Source of the DNA: Psoroptes ovis
Lineage: Eukaryota > Arthropoda > Arachnida > Sarcoptiformes > Psoroptidae
Reading direction: 5' to 3'
Assembly: GCA_002943765.1 (NCBI GenBank)
Contig: PQWQ01000030.1
Span: 250,501 to 314,500 of the forward strand
Length of the DNA stretch: 64,000 nt
Shown: positions 1 through 12,566 of the stretch, one piece after another
How the letters are laid out: every line of letters starts with the position of its first letter
Position numbering within the stretch: position 1 is the stretch's first letter
Program-made: the position numbers and the translations under genes
The notes under the pieces: generated by a model
What the model saw: the letters and a program-made list of their open reading frames with translations, nothing else
What the model was told of the DNA's origin: nothing
The model's database searches: none

Positions 1-702
1 CCACGATACATGCTGTATAATCTAGAAAAAGATTGCGTAAAAAGACTCCATTTACATCCTCATCATAAGAAACGTTCAGAAAGTTTTATTATAAATAAAC
101 CAACAAGCTGTCAAGAGGATGATGAAATCGAAAAATTATGGGTAAAGAAATTTTGTGAAACAAAATCAAAATTCAATCAGGAAGAACTACAAATTCATTA
201 TAACAATAAATTTATTTTTGTATATTGTTACAAACAATTGATAACGATCGAAAACATAACAAGTGAATGCGAAAACAAAATTTATAAAATCCCACAGAAG
301 AAGGAGTTTATCGCTGGAAGTTTCCATCACAGACCATCAGTACGCAAAACGCTGGGAAATCATTCATTCCATTTGTATGAAAACGAATTGATTGGGAAAA
401 ACTTATACAGTGGAATTTATAATTATTCGATCCAAACGAAAAACATAGATCAATTACTAGCGGAAATGAATAATCTTGATGAACCTGAAGAAGATCGTTT
501 TAATAAATGGTTGATGCTTATTCCAACAGGAGTCTGTTTATTGATTATTATCGCTGGTGTACTCATCGTAATATTGAGAAGGATAAAATTGACAAAGAAG
601 AAGAGAAAAATATTAGAACGATCGCAAGAATTCATCGAGTTGGAAAATCAAGCTAGATCACAAGGATCAAATAGTCCAGAAGTAGATGATACCGCTGTGT
701 AA
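1..702 (+). CDS. 3' end of a single-pass membrane protein gene, unrecognised (5' partial)
   Basis: The reading frame is open from base 1 to a TAA at 700-702, and the codons before the first ATG (position 10) are also open, so the gene very probably enters from the left and that ATG need not be the start. The visible 230-odd residues hold a stretch with several cysteines (C9, C34, C49, C73, C87 counted from the ATG) and possible N-glycosylation sites, then one hydrophobic helix at about residues 167-190 followed by RR and a Lys/Arg-rich segment. This gives a type I orientation with a short tail ending in DDTAV. An AATAAA follows 22 nt after the stop. I do not recognise the family and assign no function. 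Its place upstream of Pax6 on the same strand matters, because the missing Pax6 paired-domain exons must lie further left. Confidence 0.75.
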   Translation, partial: PRYMLYNLEKDCVKRLHLHPHHKKRSESFIINKPTSCQEDDEIEKLWVKKFCETKSKFNQEELQIHYNNKFIFVYCYKQLITIENITSECENKIYKIPQKKEFIAGSFHHRPSVRKTLGNHSFHLYENELIGKNLYSGIYNYSIQTKNIDQLLAEMNNLDEPEEDRFNKWLMLIPTGVCLLIIIAGVLIVILRRIKLTKKKRKILERSQEFIELENQARSQGSNSPEVDDTAV

Positions 703-723
703 ACGAAATTGATGTCAATCCAA

Positions 724-729
724 AATAAA
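724..729 (+). terminator. polyadenylation signal AATAAA of the first gene
   Basis: AATAAA lies 22 nt after the stop codon at 702 and is followed by C-rich then T-rich sequence, as expected for a cleavage region. The assignment rests on position only. Confidence 0.5.
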
Positions 730-777
730 GTTGCGCTTTTTCACCCCCCCGTATTGTTTTTTTTTTTTAGAGGGGAG

Positions 778-1227
778 ATGTAATAGAAATGGTAGTTATT
801 GATCTAAAGGGATGTTATTTAACATCATTAATTTTTAAATCGTTAGCTTAATGATGATAATGTTTAGCTGATTACCATATTTGGCAAAAAAATTCCAATT
901 TAATCACATTGGCTAAACATGCACATCGTTATGATTTAAAGTATTCAAAACATCCTCGATTTAATTACCTTTCTATCACATTCCTTTCTCATAATGTATA
1001 TATTTTCCGTCATTTTAATCAAAATGAAAAATTTTTTCCAATTATTATTCAGTCAGTCGTTATTTTCATCAAATGTTGTCATTGTCATTGTCATTATCAT
1101 TTTTATCAATAAATAAAATTTTTACAAAAAAAAAAAAAAACTTGTTGTTGTGTCATAAGTTTATTTCGTGAAAAAAAAAAAAGTTAAATTCAACCAAAAT
1201 TGCGCTCTCCACCACGTATATCTTATA
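778..1227. repeat. duplicated segment, copy 1
   Basis: This segment is nearly identical to 26922-27330. Both copies begin ATGTAATAGAAATGGTAG and end CCACGTATATCTTATA. I see only a two-base difference (AATGAAAAAT against AATGGTAAAT). Copy 1 has about 41 extra bases, a stretch lying between two A-runs (about 1126-1140 and 1171-1182). An AATAAA followed by an A-run inside the segment looks like a retroposed 3' end, but the similarity continues about 45 bp past the A-run. Confidence 0.85.
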
Positions 1228-1235
1228 AATATATT

Positions 1236-1314
1236 TCGTTGTCCGGTAAATTTTTGCCGATTATTCAATAGGCATTGACTTTGAAAATCGGCAAGAACTT
1301 TTCGGACAACTTTA
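1236..1314. mobile_element. hairpin MITE (mariner-like ends), divergent copy
   Basis: The arms GTTGTCCGGTAAATTTTTGC and GCAAGAACTTTTCGGACAAC are imperfect inverted repeats around a short unpaired centre. The copy abuts the duplicated segment. Confidence 0.75.
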
Positions 1315-4300
1315 TATATCAAAATCAATAGATTAAATTGAGTATATCAAATTTTTTTCAAATTCATACTTCAAATAGTAAACCATATGATATGTTATTG
1401 TTGAAATGAAATGAATGAATGAATGAATGAATCCATGAAAAACTGATAAATATCTAAAACTTATGGGTTTTTCGGAACTCAATGTTTCCGTTTCGGGATT
1501 TTTGAACACAACATATACTTCGATTATAAATAACACTAATAATTCATCATTTATTCATTGAAAAAACAGTGTTGAAAAATATTGTCGTGTAAATCATGCA
1601 AATTAATGTGAAACAACCAAAAATACGATGGACATTTATATATCCGGAGCTTTTTATTTTATTTCACTGTGAATTTGTTATTGATTATACCTTCATCAAA
1701 ACAATTGATGAAAAACACGCGTAGTATATATCAATATGTGCCGTCGTGTGATTTACTTTTGATTAAATTGATGCATGAAAAATTTGCGAAAAGCAAATTT
1801 TTGAATTTCATTTTATTCGAACTGAATCTGTGATCCTTTACCAAATAATAATATTCCAAAATGATTCAACATCCGTTCTTTAATTCTAAACAGTTGAATA
1901 TATTCATTAGGGTCCCCCAAAAATTTTGATCCGATACGAAACATCGTTTTTCCATTTTTGAAATGATGAAAAATTGTTCAACTATTTTTTTTCGATTCAT
2001 CCAATCCAATATATGAACAATCCAAATGAATGTATTCATTCATTTCATTTATCTCATTTTTTTTGATGAACATAATCATTTTGAATTTTGTTCCGATTCA
2101 GATTCAGATACAGATTATCATCATCATGAAACATACACAAATACACTTGATAACTCTCGATTCACTCTCAGCGATTTACATCATTATTATCGTCATTTAT
2201 GAGGGCTGTTGGTCGGACGACCGTCCACCATCATCATCATCATAATCATCATCATCATTGTAATGATATTCTTATTGTTGTCATCATTTTTTTTTGCGTT
2301 ATTCGGAAATATATCTTTTTCAATGTGAATGTTTCAATGTGTATGTTCAATTCATTTGAAAATAGATATATATTCATTCATTCACAATACACTTTACCCA
2401 CCAACCATTATTGTCATCATCTCATTGAAAAGATTATTGTTATATTTTCAAGTAGTAACAAAGAATATAACAAAGAAAATAACCATCGATTTCAACTGAA
2501 TGAATTGAATTGAATTGAAATGAAGTATTGAAAAAATTGAAATTGCAATTGATGAGAGACATAGAGAATATAATCTGATTAGTTTCGGATTTGGATTCTC
2601 AGTATTATTTTCAGAATTTCATATATTCATCATCTTTTCTGAAATTACTGATATATCGACGACATCAACAATAATAATAATAATCATTTGATTCTATTTG
2701 ATTCCATTATTTTTTCTCTGTGAATCTTCATGAATTTTGAAAATGTCGATATCAATCAAGCATAGGAATTTTTTGTTTGGTCGTTTTGGGGCCCTTTAAT
2801 AATCAATCAAACCTTGATCAATCATCTTCTGTGTGTTTCTGATCAATTGTTTGTGGATTATTGGAGTCGGAGTCGATCGATTCTTGAATTCTTGAATTCT
2901 CAAATTCAGAAATTGTTTTTGTTTTTCTGGCACACAGAAAAACAAAAATGAATTAATGCTGTTTCAAAAATTGAATTGAATTGAAATTGAAATGTGGAAT
3001 TAAATCTAATTTTTGTTTTCTAAGGATTTAAAATTCGGGTCCCATCATTGAATGATATGACATTGATAATGTTTTTTCCATGAACGAAAAATGCTATTTA
3101 ATTTTAATCCACTGTGAAACACTGGAACAGTATTTTCAATTTTTCGATTATGTCATTATTTCAAAGAATTAAGAGAATTTTCATGTATTTTTCTCCGATG
3201 TATATGTGTGTCTGTTTTTGAGTGTACATTGACAGATAAAAACCAATTTCACTAATAAATTATGATTGTATTGCATTAAATTCTTTGAACAAAAATAATA
3301 ATAATAATCATTTGAAACGCTATTCAAAAATTGGATTATCTTTCCAACGTTTATTGTCTGACTGTTTCAAATACATCTTTTCAATGACAATCATTTTGAG
3401 ATATTTATGTGAATTCAATTCTCGAACAAATATTTTTCCGAAAAAAAATATTTCATTTCTCCTCCTTAAACATGTTCATATATCGATAACACCGCACATA
3501 TGAATATGGTTGGACAATAAAATGATGAATTTGACATTTGATGATGAGAACAACCGATAAAGTACTTGACAAAATAATGATTGTAAATTGACAATTTTGG
3601 ACGAACTGCTGTGTATTTGTGTATGTGTATGCCTTTTGAAAACGATTGTTGTTGTATTTGTGAAAAGATTTGATTCTATTTTTTGAAGAAAAATAACTAA
3701 TCTCTACCCTGGCATCTATTCATTCTATTGAATTGGTTATTTTTTAAGAAAAAAACTTGTTAAAAGTCAATTTTATTCATTTGATTCATTCATAAAAGTG
3801 AATTCATTTCATTCGGACCCGAAATCGAACCATAAAAAAAATCATTAAAATTGGCCATTTCAAAGAGGAAATATTATTTGACTACATTTTTTTACATTAT
3901 ATTCCACATTGAATGATATGAAAGATTGATTCAAATTTTCCTTAGAAAAAAAAATCAAGAAAGAATAATTTTAAGCTTTAAATTTTCGAGCATTCAAAGG
4001 GCTAAAGGGTTAAGGGTTGTTAACAACACCAACACCCAGCCAAAAAAAAAACAATTTAAAAATGGTTAATAATAATTCATTTGTATAATTGTCAATTCAA
4101 ATTCTTTGAAATATTTTCGCCTAAAATTATGACTATTTTTCCGTCAAAGAAAACTTTTGAATAAGGTTATAATGATCACAAATAATCAAAAATTGAATGA
4201 AAAAATTCATTGAATGAAATTTGAAAAAACATGACCACAATTTGGTGCTTGTTTCACTGTTGCTCTGCTCTGTATTCACGTATAATTCAATTGTGAATGG

Positions 4301-4549
4301 AACACCGAAAAAAAATATGTGACATTTAGCATAGGAAAAAATATTTGAAAAGAATAATAATAACTAAAAGTCAAAAATGTATGTCCATTGTATTCATTAC
4401 ATTCACATTCACGGAATAAATAAATACTAAAGACCCCATTAAAGACATTGTAAAACATGCTAATAAACGATAATAATAATAATGAAAAACAAGGTCGCTT
4501 AAACGGCCATTATTAACATTAACACAACAAAAACTTGGGTCAAAAATAT

Positions 4550-4630
4550 TTAGGTTGTCCGAAAAGTTTTTACCGATTATATCGTACGGAAATTATGAGA
4601 AAATCGGCAAAAACTTATCGGACAATCTAA
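4550..4630 (+). mobile_element. hairpin MITE, ATATCG-loop subfamily
   Basis: The ends TTAGGTTGTCCG and CGGACAATCTAA flank a loop with TTATATCGTA. The arms differ at GAAAAG/CTTATC. Confidence 0.85.
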
Positions 4631-5685
4631 TATATTGTTATAAATTTATGATTAAAATAATAATAATAAAAATCAGTATCAAAATGATATAATGATCGAT
4701 AATAATAGCTAATAGGGTCTTGATATTGAAAATTTAAAAGAGAACAACGGTCACACTTATTCAAAACGGTGGTAGCAAAAGCAAAATGTCTTAATTTTAC
4801 ATGGAATTTTCCATATTTGAATTTGACGACGACGAAAACAACAATAATGAATGAATATGATATGAACAATGATATTAAACGATAATATTATTCAAATTGA
4901 ATGGGCAAAAACAAACCTGTGAAAAAAAAATATCGTGTAAATTGACAATTGACAATTGAAACTTTGAAATGAATTGAATTTTCCATTGATTTTTAGGTGT
5001 GAAATGAATATGAATAAATAAAATGTGTAAAGTATAAAAATCAATAGAATTTTTGTTTCGAATGTGAAATTGATTGTTATTCATTTTTTGTTGGTCGTAT
5101 CACATACACATTTGCTTCGTACCATTGAAATTAACACGGTGAAATTCAAATCTTTTCTTGTTTCATTCATTCATTCCATTCATTCACCAACAATGTTACA
5201 AAATTATTTTTCTCAATTTCACCAATGTAAATTTGTTGGCTAATTAGGTTGATACTTTGACATATATATCACACTGAACATGTTTCATTTTGGATGCCGC
5301 CAAAAATTGAATTGTCACACACACATACATAAATAGTCCCAATGTAAATTATTCATTCATTCATTTATTCAAATCAAAATCAAAATGTTACATTGATTTT
5401 GTTTGAAATTTCAAAAAATTTGATATTTCAATTTTTTCAAATTCAAAAAAATTTGCATAACAAATGACAAGTCATGTATACAATGTGTTAGTTGTTAGTT
5501 GAAACGATGACAAACAAATAAAAATCAATTCCAAAATATATGCATCATTTTAACGGTTTTTTTACGCCAAAGAAAAATTCAAAAAAATCAAAAATACCCA
5601 ATGGTAAAATTTCAGGCAAAAATTTGATTATTGAATTTGTAAATTTTTTGAATTTTCATTTTTTTTTGAAATTTTCTGAAAATAT

Positions 5686-5766
5686 TTAGGTTGTCCGAAA
5701 AGTTTTTGCCAATTTTCCGATAATTTTCCAACGATATAATCGGCAAAAACTTTACGGACAGTCTAA
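5686..5766 (-). mobile_element. hairpin MITE, ATATCG-loop subfamily
   Basis: Starts TTAGGTTGTCCGAAAAG and ends CGGACAGTCTAA. The loop reads ACGATATAATCGG, so it is inverted relative to the 4550 copy. Confidence 0.85.
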
Positions 5767-6555
5767 TAAAATTGATACTTGGTATAATAATTTTGAAATT
5801 AAATCTAATTAGTTCGATATACAAATTTATAAATACAATGAACAACAATCCGAAAAAAAACCACACATAAGAATGATTAAATTAATGAATAAGCTAAATG
5901 AATTCACATACATAATTTCAAATAATATTCACTCAAAGTATTTATAATTTGATAAGTATGAAACAAATTGAATTCAACTGAATTGAAATTTTCGAAAAGT
6001 GTGGACAGATTCATTCATATACAAAGGGTAGAACATTGAACATAGCCTCAAAATTTAATTCAGTCAATGACCGAAACATTTTCATGGGTATTTTTTTTCC
6101 AAAGAATCTATCGAATGAAAATAATCTCTCTTGGGTGTCCACACACACAAACGATAACAACTACAACATTACGATTTTCACATGTAAAAATTTTTAATTT
6201 CAACATTTCAACCACAACATTTGTCATCTGTTTGGTTTCACATTGACAAAAATAATGTACAAACCAACAGTGAAAATAAAACAAATTATTAATAAAACAA
6301 ATTGAATTTGATTGTGATGATCGGTTTCAATGATGATGATGATGATGATTATGATTAAATAAATAAATAGTTATTCTAGTGTGAAATTAATTACAATCAA
6401 ATATAGTCACGATTTTGAACTTGGAAAAAATTTAATATCAAATATCAAATTACAAAATTTTCATTCGATTATTATTCGAATTCGATTTAATTTTATTGTA
6501 TAATAATATATTCTTTTGATTTTCTCACATTTTTTGTACTTTCTTTCTCCAAAAG

Positions 6556-9500
6556 GTCTCTTCAATCAATCGTGTATTACGTAATTTAGCTGCCCAAAAA
6601 GAACAAAACAATCATCATCATCACTCGCATCATCATAATCATCATCATCATGCACAAACAGCCGATACTGTTTATGATAAGCTAAGAATTCTCAATGGAC
6701 AAAATTGGCCAAGACCATCGGCTTGGTATCCGGGTTGTACAACAACAACATTTGGTAGTATTACATCGGCACATCATTGTATGCCATCATCGATACCATC
6801 ATCATCATCAACAACGACATTAACATCAACATCGACTACATCAACAGCATCGGCGGCGGCTGCTGCTGCTGCTGCTGCTTCAGTAATACATAATAATAAT
6901 AACATTAATAATATTAATAATATCAATACGAATACAACATCATCGACCGCATCGCTTGAAAATGGAAATTCAATAAAAAAAGGTATGCGTTCCATTTTTC
7001 ATATGAATAAATCATATCGCACATACAGTAAATCATAATCATAAATACATTGCATGCATCAAATAATAATAAATCGAAAAAATTGAAAAAATTGTTTGCC
7101 TGGGCCGTGTTCGTATGCAATGAAAACGAATTATTTGTATTATTTTCCCTTCGAATAAATATTTGTGATCAAATTAAATTTGATTTCAATTTTTTTTATT
7201 TCAATTCATATATTAAGTTGTCCAAAAAGTTTTCACCGTTATATCGTAGAAAATCATTGAAAATTCGGCAAAAACTTTTCGGACAACTTAATGTATTAAA
7301 AAACCACAGAAAAAAAATTCAAAATAAACTTTTGATACAAGTTGGGCATAGTCGAGGGTCTCGAGAGAATTTTCGAACAAAAAAAAAAATTCTTATTTTA
7401 ATAATTTGATCGAGGAAATTCTGAATACAAAAAAAAAAGAAAAAAAAAGAAAGAATTAATGTAAAATTTAAAATGGACACATAAAAATGATAATAATGAT
7501 GATGATATCAACAATTCTATTCAATATTATGGTGATAATAATAATAATAATAAATATCATTATATGATTATTTCCAGCGAAAAACAAAAACAAATCATGA
7601 CCATTATATTATTTATAATACAATACAATGCACTATTATTCAATTTCCAAGTCATTAATTAATGTTTGAATGTAAAACATTAAAAACTTTCATTGTTAAT
7701 TCATTTGTTTGATGGTGATTTATAAATTTTGGTCAGCAATTTTTTGGATTTATCAAATCAATGAAAACCCATAGTGAAAACATTACGAATCCGAATTTTC
7801 GATTCTTTCCCTCTGCCAATTTTTGATTTTGCCAAGACAATTATTGCCGAGGCAAAAAACATTCACAAATAAGCAAAATTGGCCCAATGTTTTAGTTTGT
7901 TTGTTTGGTTATTCTTGTTTTTTTTGGGCCGAAAATTTAATTCTTTTCTCCATGGATGTTTTGAATGGAATGGGGACAAATAGTAATAATAGAATAGAAT
8001 AGAATCTCAGTATTTTTCCATTTCTTATCAGGTGACTTCTGCATCAATGATTTTCAAATTTATTTAATATATTTAATATTAATGTCTATTTTGCTGCTGC
8101 TGCTGCTTTTAAATGGTCATCATCATTTATTTAGTTATTTTATCATTATTTTCACTCATAGTCATCATTGTTTTTTGTTTGTTTGTTCTTATGATTGTCA
8201 AAGGCATCAAATTTTCAAATAGTCATGATCATTGTATATGATTCAATGGCGACACGCATTGAGAGCACATTAAAAATTTTCATGTTAAATTTTTCTTTTT
8301 TGTTAAATTGAAATTTTTACTTTGTGAATGTGTCATAAACGAATGAAAATAATCGATGATCCAATTGGATTAAATATTAGGCTGTCCGATAAGTTTTTGC
8401 CGATTTTCTCATGATTTCCTACGATATAATCGGCAAAAACTTTTTGGACAACTTAAATATTTTTTTGTGAAAATGTGCTTATATATAAATGACAATCGTG
8501 GTAGTTTAAGATACACACAATCAAATTACATGAAAAAAATTGCATTCTTTTATATGAAAATTCTATTCTCTCTGAGCACATTTGATGAGAATACATACAT
8601 TGTTTAAATTCCTGAATACATTGATGCGTATAACAATAGGCAAATGAATGTATTTTTGACCATGAATTCTAACATGAATTGTATTATATTCTATTCTATT
8701 TATTTTGCTTGCAGATGTTGATTCCAGCACCGAAGATTCATCACAAAACGATGGTTCTGATGATGCCATTGATTCAGCTGCACGGCTACGTTTGAAAAGA
8801 AAATTACAACGAAATCGTACATCATTTACGCCTGAACAAATTGAAGCACTTGAAAAAGGTGAATTAATTTTGCTCTATGATTAATTTTTTTATATTGGAT
8901 TTTTCTTCCTTGCATATAATATAATATTCATTCATTTATTTGATTCTGAATGACAACAACAGAATTATTAGGCTGTCCGAAAAGTTCATTCCGCTTAATC
9001 ACAATAGAGTTGCTCATTGAAAATCGGCATGAATTTTCCGGACAACAACCTAATCATATTAATAATTTGATGATTTGTAAATTTAATTCGACTTATTTCT
9101 AATTTTTCAAATGTTTTTGACAGAATTTGAACGTACACATTATCCCGATGTATTTGCTCGTGAAAGATTAGCAGCGAAAATTGAATTGCCTGAAGCTAGA
9201 ATACAGGTAAATGGAATTTTTTTTAATTTTTTGAAAAATATTCACACACACACACATACATATTCATATTTGTATGCAAAAATGAATGTCTATGAATGAA
9301 TGAATTTGAAAAATTTTGATTTATCAGAGGGTAGTAGATACTTAGTATAGTTTTCCATTATTTAAATTATTTCCTAGTGCAAATTGCCTAATAGCAATTG
9401 ATTCAACATTCATTGATTGGATGAATTTGATTAGATTTTTATTTTTATTTTTCTGAACAATTTTCTGACAATCAAATAGTCTGAATTATGTTTGTACAGC

Positions 9501-10798
9501 TTTTTATATGAGGTATATATGTGCTTGTGTGTGTGTGCAAAATGAGAGAATTTTTAAACATCCAAACAAACAACAAACAATTTTTATTTTGTACAAATGA
9601 ATTGTGTGTTGACTCTGTAATGCTTATATAGGAATATGATATCGTACAGGTATGGTTCAGTAATCGTCGAGCTAAATGGAGGCGGGAAGAAAAATTACGC
9701 AATAATCGTCATACAACAACAAGATCATCATCATTAGCATCATCAACAACGAATAATAATAATAATAATAACATTGATATGACATCAACACCGAATAATA
9801 TTTCGTCGCAAAGTGCCCAACAACAACAACAACCGCAACAAACACCAGTTTCAGTTTCAAATTCAGCTGCAGCAGCAGCGCAACATTCGTTGTCGCAACA
9901 ACAACAACCTCCTCCTGGTCTTCATCAAGGTTTACATCAGCAGCAGCAACAACAGCAATCGCAGCATGTTGCGCCACCATCATCATCGATATCGGCGCCA
10001 TCCTTAATAACACCGACCCATCATCCACATAACCATAATTCACAATCCGGGATGACCTCGCCAGATAATATTATTCATAATAGTTTAACTGATTTAAATA
10101 ATTCGAATGTGAATGGTGGCACTAATGCAACGACACCTTCGCCAGCACATGCTGCGACCGCTGCCGCAGCTGCAGCTGCAGCAGCCGCAGCTAGCGCTGC
10201 TGCTGTTGTCGTATCAAGTCAAACATCTCGTATACCGATTAGTTCGAGTTTCGCCAACCATTCGCTTTATCCGACCATACCACAGCCAATGCCATCGATG
10301 ACTGATACTTATGGGTATGTGATTTTCAAAAGAAAAAAGAATGAAAACCCGTCTAAATGAAAATGATTACCTTTTTTTTCAATCAGATCGATGGGGATGT
10401 CATCGTATTCAATGTCAAATAACATGGCAAATGCAAATCAGTGTTTACAACAGCAAGCAGCAGCTTATTCTTTTATGCATCATCCATCGACACATAGTAG
10501 TCATAGTGCCAGAAATCCATATGATACGATCGGTTTAAGTTATTCACGACATTCAGGATGTTCAACAGCAGCAGCAGCTCAAATGCATGCAATGCAATCA
10601 GTAAATGGACAATTTAATCATCATGTAAACAATTCAACATCAAATGGTTCGGCAGGTAAGCTTCATAGCCATCATAGGACGCCATCATCATTGGAGCTTA
10701 GTCATCATACCAATCTGAACTCGTATTTTCATCCGAACAGGATTGATATCACCGGGAGTTTCTGTACCAGTCCAAGTGCCTGGACAGATTACAAATGA
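6556..10798 (+). CDS. Pax6: Pax6 (eyeless-type paired/homeodomain transcription factor), 3' five exons
   Basis: Exons: 6556-6982, 8715-8858, 9124-9206, 9650-10314, 10387-10798, all with GT-AG introns and matching phases, giving 576 codons plus stop. Exon 1 opens with VSSINRVLRNLAAQKEQ, the end of the Pax6 paired domain, followed by a His-rich insert and VYDKLRILNGQ. Exons 2-4 encode LKRKLQRNRTSF, EQIEALEK|EFERTHYPDVF and ARIQ|VWFSNRRAKWRREEK, a complete homeodomain with Pax6 residues and introns at the usual Pax6 places. The C-terminal half is Gln-, Ala- and Ser-rich, with a Pax6-like segment (MTDTYGSMGMSSYSMSNNM). Earlier paired-domain exons must be left of the window, since I see none in 703-6555. 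Family knowledge: a DNA-binding master regulator of head, eye and nervous-system development. Introns 1 and 2 carry MITEs. A CAG|GTAAGC site at 10656 offers an alternative ending. Very sure of the family; the last exon end is less certain. Confidence 0.93.
7213..7291 (+). mobile_element. hairpin MITE inside Pax6 intron
   Basis: The ends TTAAGTTGTCC and GGACAACTTAA flank a loop with TTATATCGTAG. Its arms create a spurious open frame in the surrounding intron. Confidence 0.85.
8377..8456 (-). mobile_element. hairpin MITE inside Pax6 intron
   Basis: Starts TTAGGCTGTCCGATAAG and ends TTGGACAACTTAA. The loop reads ACGATATAATCGG (inverted orientation). Confidence 0.85.
8968..9053. mobile_element. 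hairpin MITE, CTCTATTG-type loop, inside Pax6 intron 2
   Basis: The ends TTAGGCTGTCCG and CGGACAACAACCTAA flank a loop with CAATAGAGTTGC. This loop variant is shared, in one or other orientation, with copies at 20505, 22459 and 28308. Confidence 0.8.
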
Positions 10799-11401
10799 TT
10801 ATGATTTCAGCGATATGATCAATAATGTTACATCAAATAATTATTGGTCAAATCGAATATTATAAAGGTTCAAAAAAAAAAAAAAACAAATCAAGCAATC
10901 ATTATTTATGTAAGTGAACACAGACAAAAACCTTTGAAAAACAAATGTCAAAAACGACCTTAGTAATTTTTTAAATTTTGAAAATTTTTAATCTCTGCTT
11001 TGTAATAATTCATTTTATTTTATTTTATTTTTTTTTTCGATCAATCTCAATATACCTTTGAAAACACGTATTCAATTACAATCAATCAATAAATCGATCG
11101 ATCAATCAAAAAAAAATGTAAATAAAAATCGAATACATACACTACACTCATAATATCCCAATCAATGCAAATTACAAACACCTGATAGAAAGAATAGCCT
11201 TTCAACACTTAAAATTTCCGAATGAATTCAAATTAATTGTGTAAAATATATTCGTATAGAGCTTTGCTTTTGATTTCCCCGATGGCCCCTCACACATACA
11301 CTCATCAATCACACAAACATCTATAATCTTAATTTGATTCAATTTTATTTTTTCAAAAATTTTAAAAATTAAAAATTTTCATTTCAATTCTGCAAAAAAT
11401 A

Positions 11402-11481
11402 TTAGGTTGTCTGAAAAGTTTTTGCCGATTATATCATAGGAAATCATTTGAAAATCGGCAAGAACTTATCGGACAACCTAA
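11402..11481 (+). mobile_element. hairpin MITE, ATATCG-loop subfamily
   Basis: The ends TTAGGTTGTCTG and CGGACAACCTAA flank a loop with TTATATCATAGG. Confidence 0.85.
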
Positions 11482-11999
11482 TTGTTTGAATAAATTTAGT
11501 TATTTGGACATATTTCATCAATATTTTTTGTTTAACTTAAAGATATTGATTTGGGCCTTTTTTCGGTCCACGGCATTCATCGATTCAATTATTGTTGCTG
11601 TTTGTGCGAGCCGAATTCAATTCAAATTAAATTCATTCGAATTTATGATTCATAATCAAGTCATTATTACCATGATTATTATAATGATTGTGTGATATAT
11701 GGTCTGAATATTTATTTCAATCATTATTCGAGATCTTTAGGTCCATGGCATTATTTTTTATTTGAAAAAATAATGATAATAACAATAATTCGGTATATTT
11801 TACATGGTAATAATAATAAACAATAATTTTAACGATTCTCAGAACAACAAACAACATTAATGGACATATCAATTCATTATCGTTTCGTTTTATTTCATAT
11901 TTCATGGCCACACACATGCTACCGAATATATCTTAAAATGAAAAAGATTTTTTCCAAAAAATCCAAATTAGATTTGAAAGTTATTAATATTATTATAAA

Positions 12000-12118
12000 T
12001 ACAGGGTTTTAAGTTTTAATTCATAGTTTTAAAGTTAATTTTCGTAGTTTCGAATCGAATTTCAAATTATAAAATTACGAAATTTAATTTTAAAACTACG
12101 AATTTAAACTTTAAATTA
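12000..12118. mobile_element. decayed TACAGGG inverted-repeat element
   Basis: Begins TACAGGGTTTTAAGTTTTAA and contains AAAACTACGAATTTAAACTT as the matching inverted arm. The terminal CCTGTA is lost. A complete relative lies at 47388-47551. Confidence 0.6.
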
Positions 12119-12223
12119 TTAGTATTATTATTGCTATTAATTTAACAAGCATTAATAAATATAAATAGTGTGTGTGTGTGTGTGTGTGTCAAAGTGAAAA
12201 AATCATTTCAATTTATTTATTTA

Positions 12224-12303
12224 TTAGATTGTCCGAAAAGTTTTTGCCGATTATATCGTAGAAAATTATTGAAAAATCGGCAAAACTTTTCAGACAACCT
12301 TAA
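12224..12303 (+). mobile_element. hairpin MITE, ATATCG-loop subfamily
   Basis: The ends TTAGATTGTCCG and CAGACAACCTTAA flank a TTATATCGTAG loop. Confidence 0.85.
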
Positions 12304-12484
12304 ATATTTATTATCATTATCAATTCTTTGTCACATATGTTATCGTCATGTTTTTATGTGTCGAATGCATTTTTTTTCTGTTTGATTCGTTAGCTGTGCA
12401 ATGATTTGCGAATGGCGTTTTCATGTTATCGATTTGTTCCCTGCAAAAAAATGAATGCCATTCGCAAAAATTGCTCGAAAATAT

Positions 12485-12566
12485 ATGGTTGTCCGAAAAG
12501 TTTTGGCTGATTTTTATTAGCAACGCTATTCATTAAGCCGAATGAACTTTTCGGACAGCCACCTAA
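12485..12566. mobile_element. hairpin MITE, variant loop
   Basis: The ends GGTTGTCCGAAAAG and CTTTTCGGACAGCCACCTAA flank a loop containing GCAACGCTATTCATTAAG. It lies only about 180 bp from the previous copy. Confidence 0.75.

Larger units (their letters stand above)
703..6555. other. non-coding stretch upstream of the visible Pax6 exons
   Basis: No paired-domain exon or other convincing coding sequence is visible on either strand. The stretch holds copy 1 of a duplicated 0.4-kb segment (778-1227), three hairpin MITEs (1236, 4550, 5686), ATCATC microsatellite runs near 2220-2265 and many A or T runs. If Pax6 is intact this is part of a long intron; otherwise it is intergenic. Confidence 0.6.
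6983..8714 (+). other. Pax6 intron (1.7 kb) with two MITEs
   Basis: The donor AG|GTATGC follows the exon ending in KK, and the acceptor is TTGCTTGCAG. The intron is non-coding and holds MITEs at 7213 and 8377, a purine-rich A/G run near 7420-7455 and a short GCT repeat near 8093-8107. It is much longer than introns elsewhere in the window. Confidence 0.8.

Noticed and set aside
909..1112. 67-codon open frame, repeated at 27053-27256
   Set aside because: It starts at TTG, lies wholly within the duplicated segment and has no homology or codon signal. Two near-identical copies reflect DNA duplication, not a gene family.
6774..6995. antisense open frame with Ala and Asp tracts
   Set aside because: Reverse reading of the Pax6 homopolymer-coding exon. 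The same applies to 9672-10043.
7050..7409. 119-codon open frame in Pax6 intron 1
   Set aside because: It runs through a MITE, whose arms lack stops in this frame, and the protein is low-complexity. The same MITE artefact explains the frames at 17690-17983, 28116-28583, 45306-45729 and 46144-46359.
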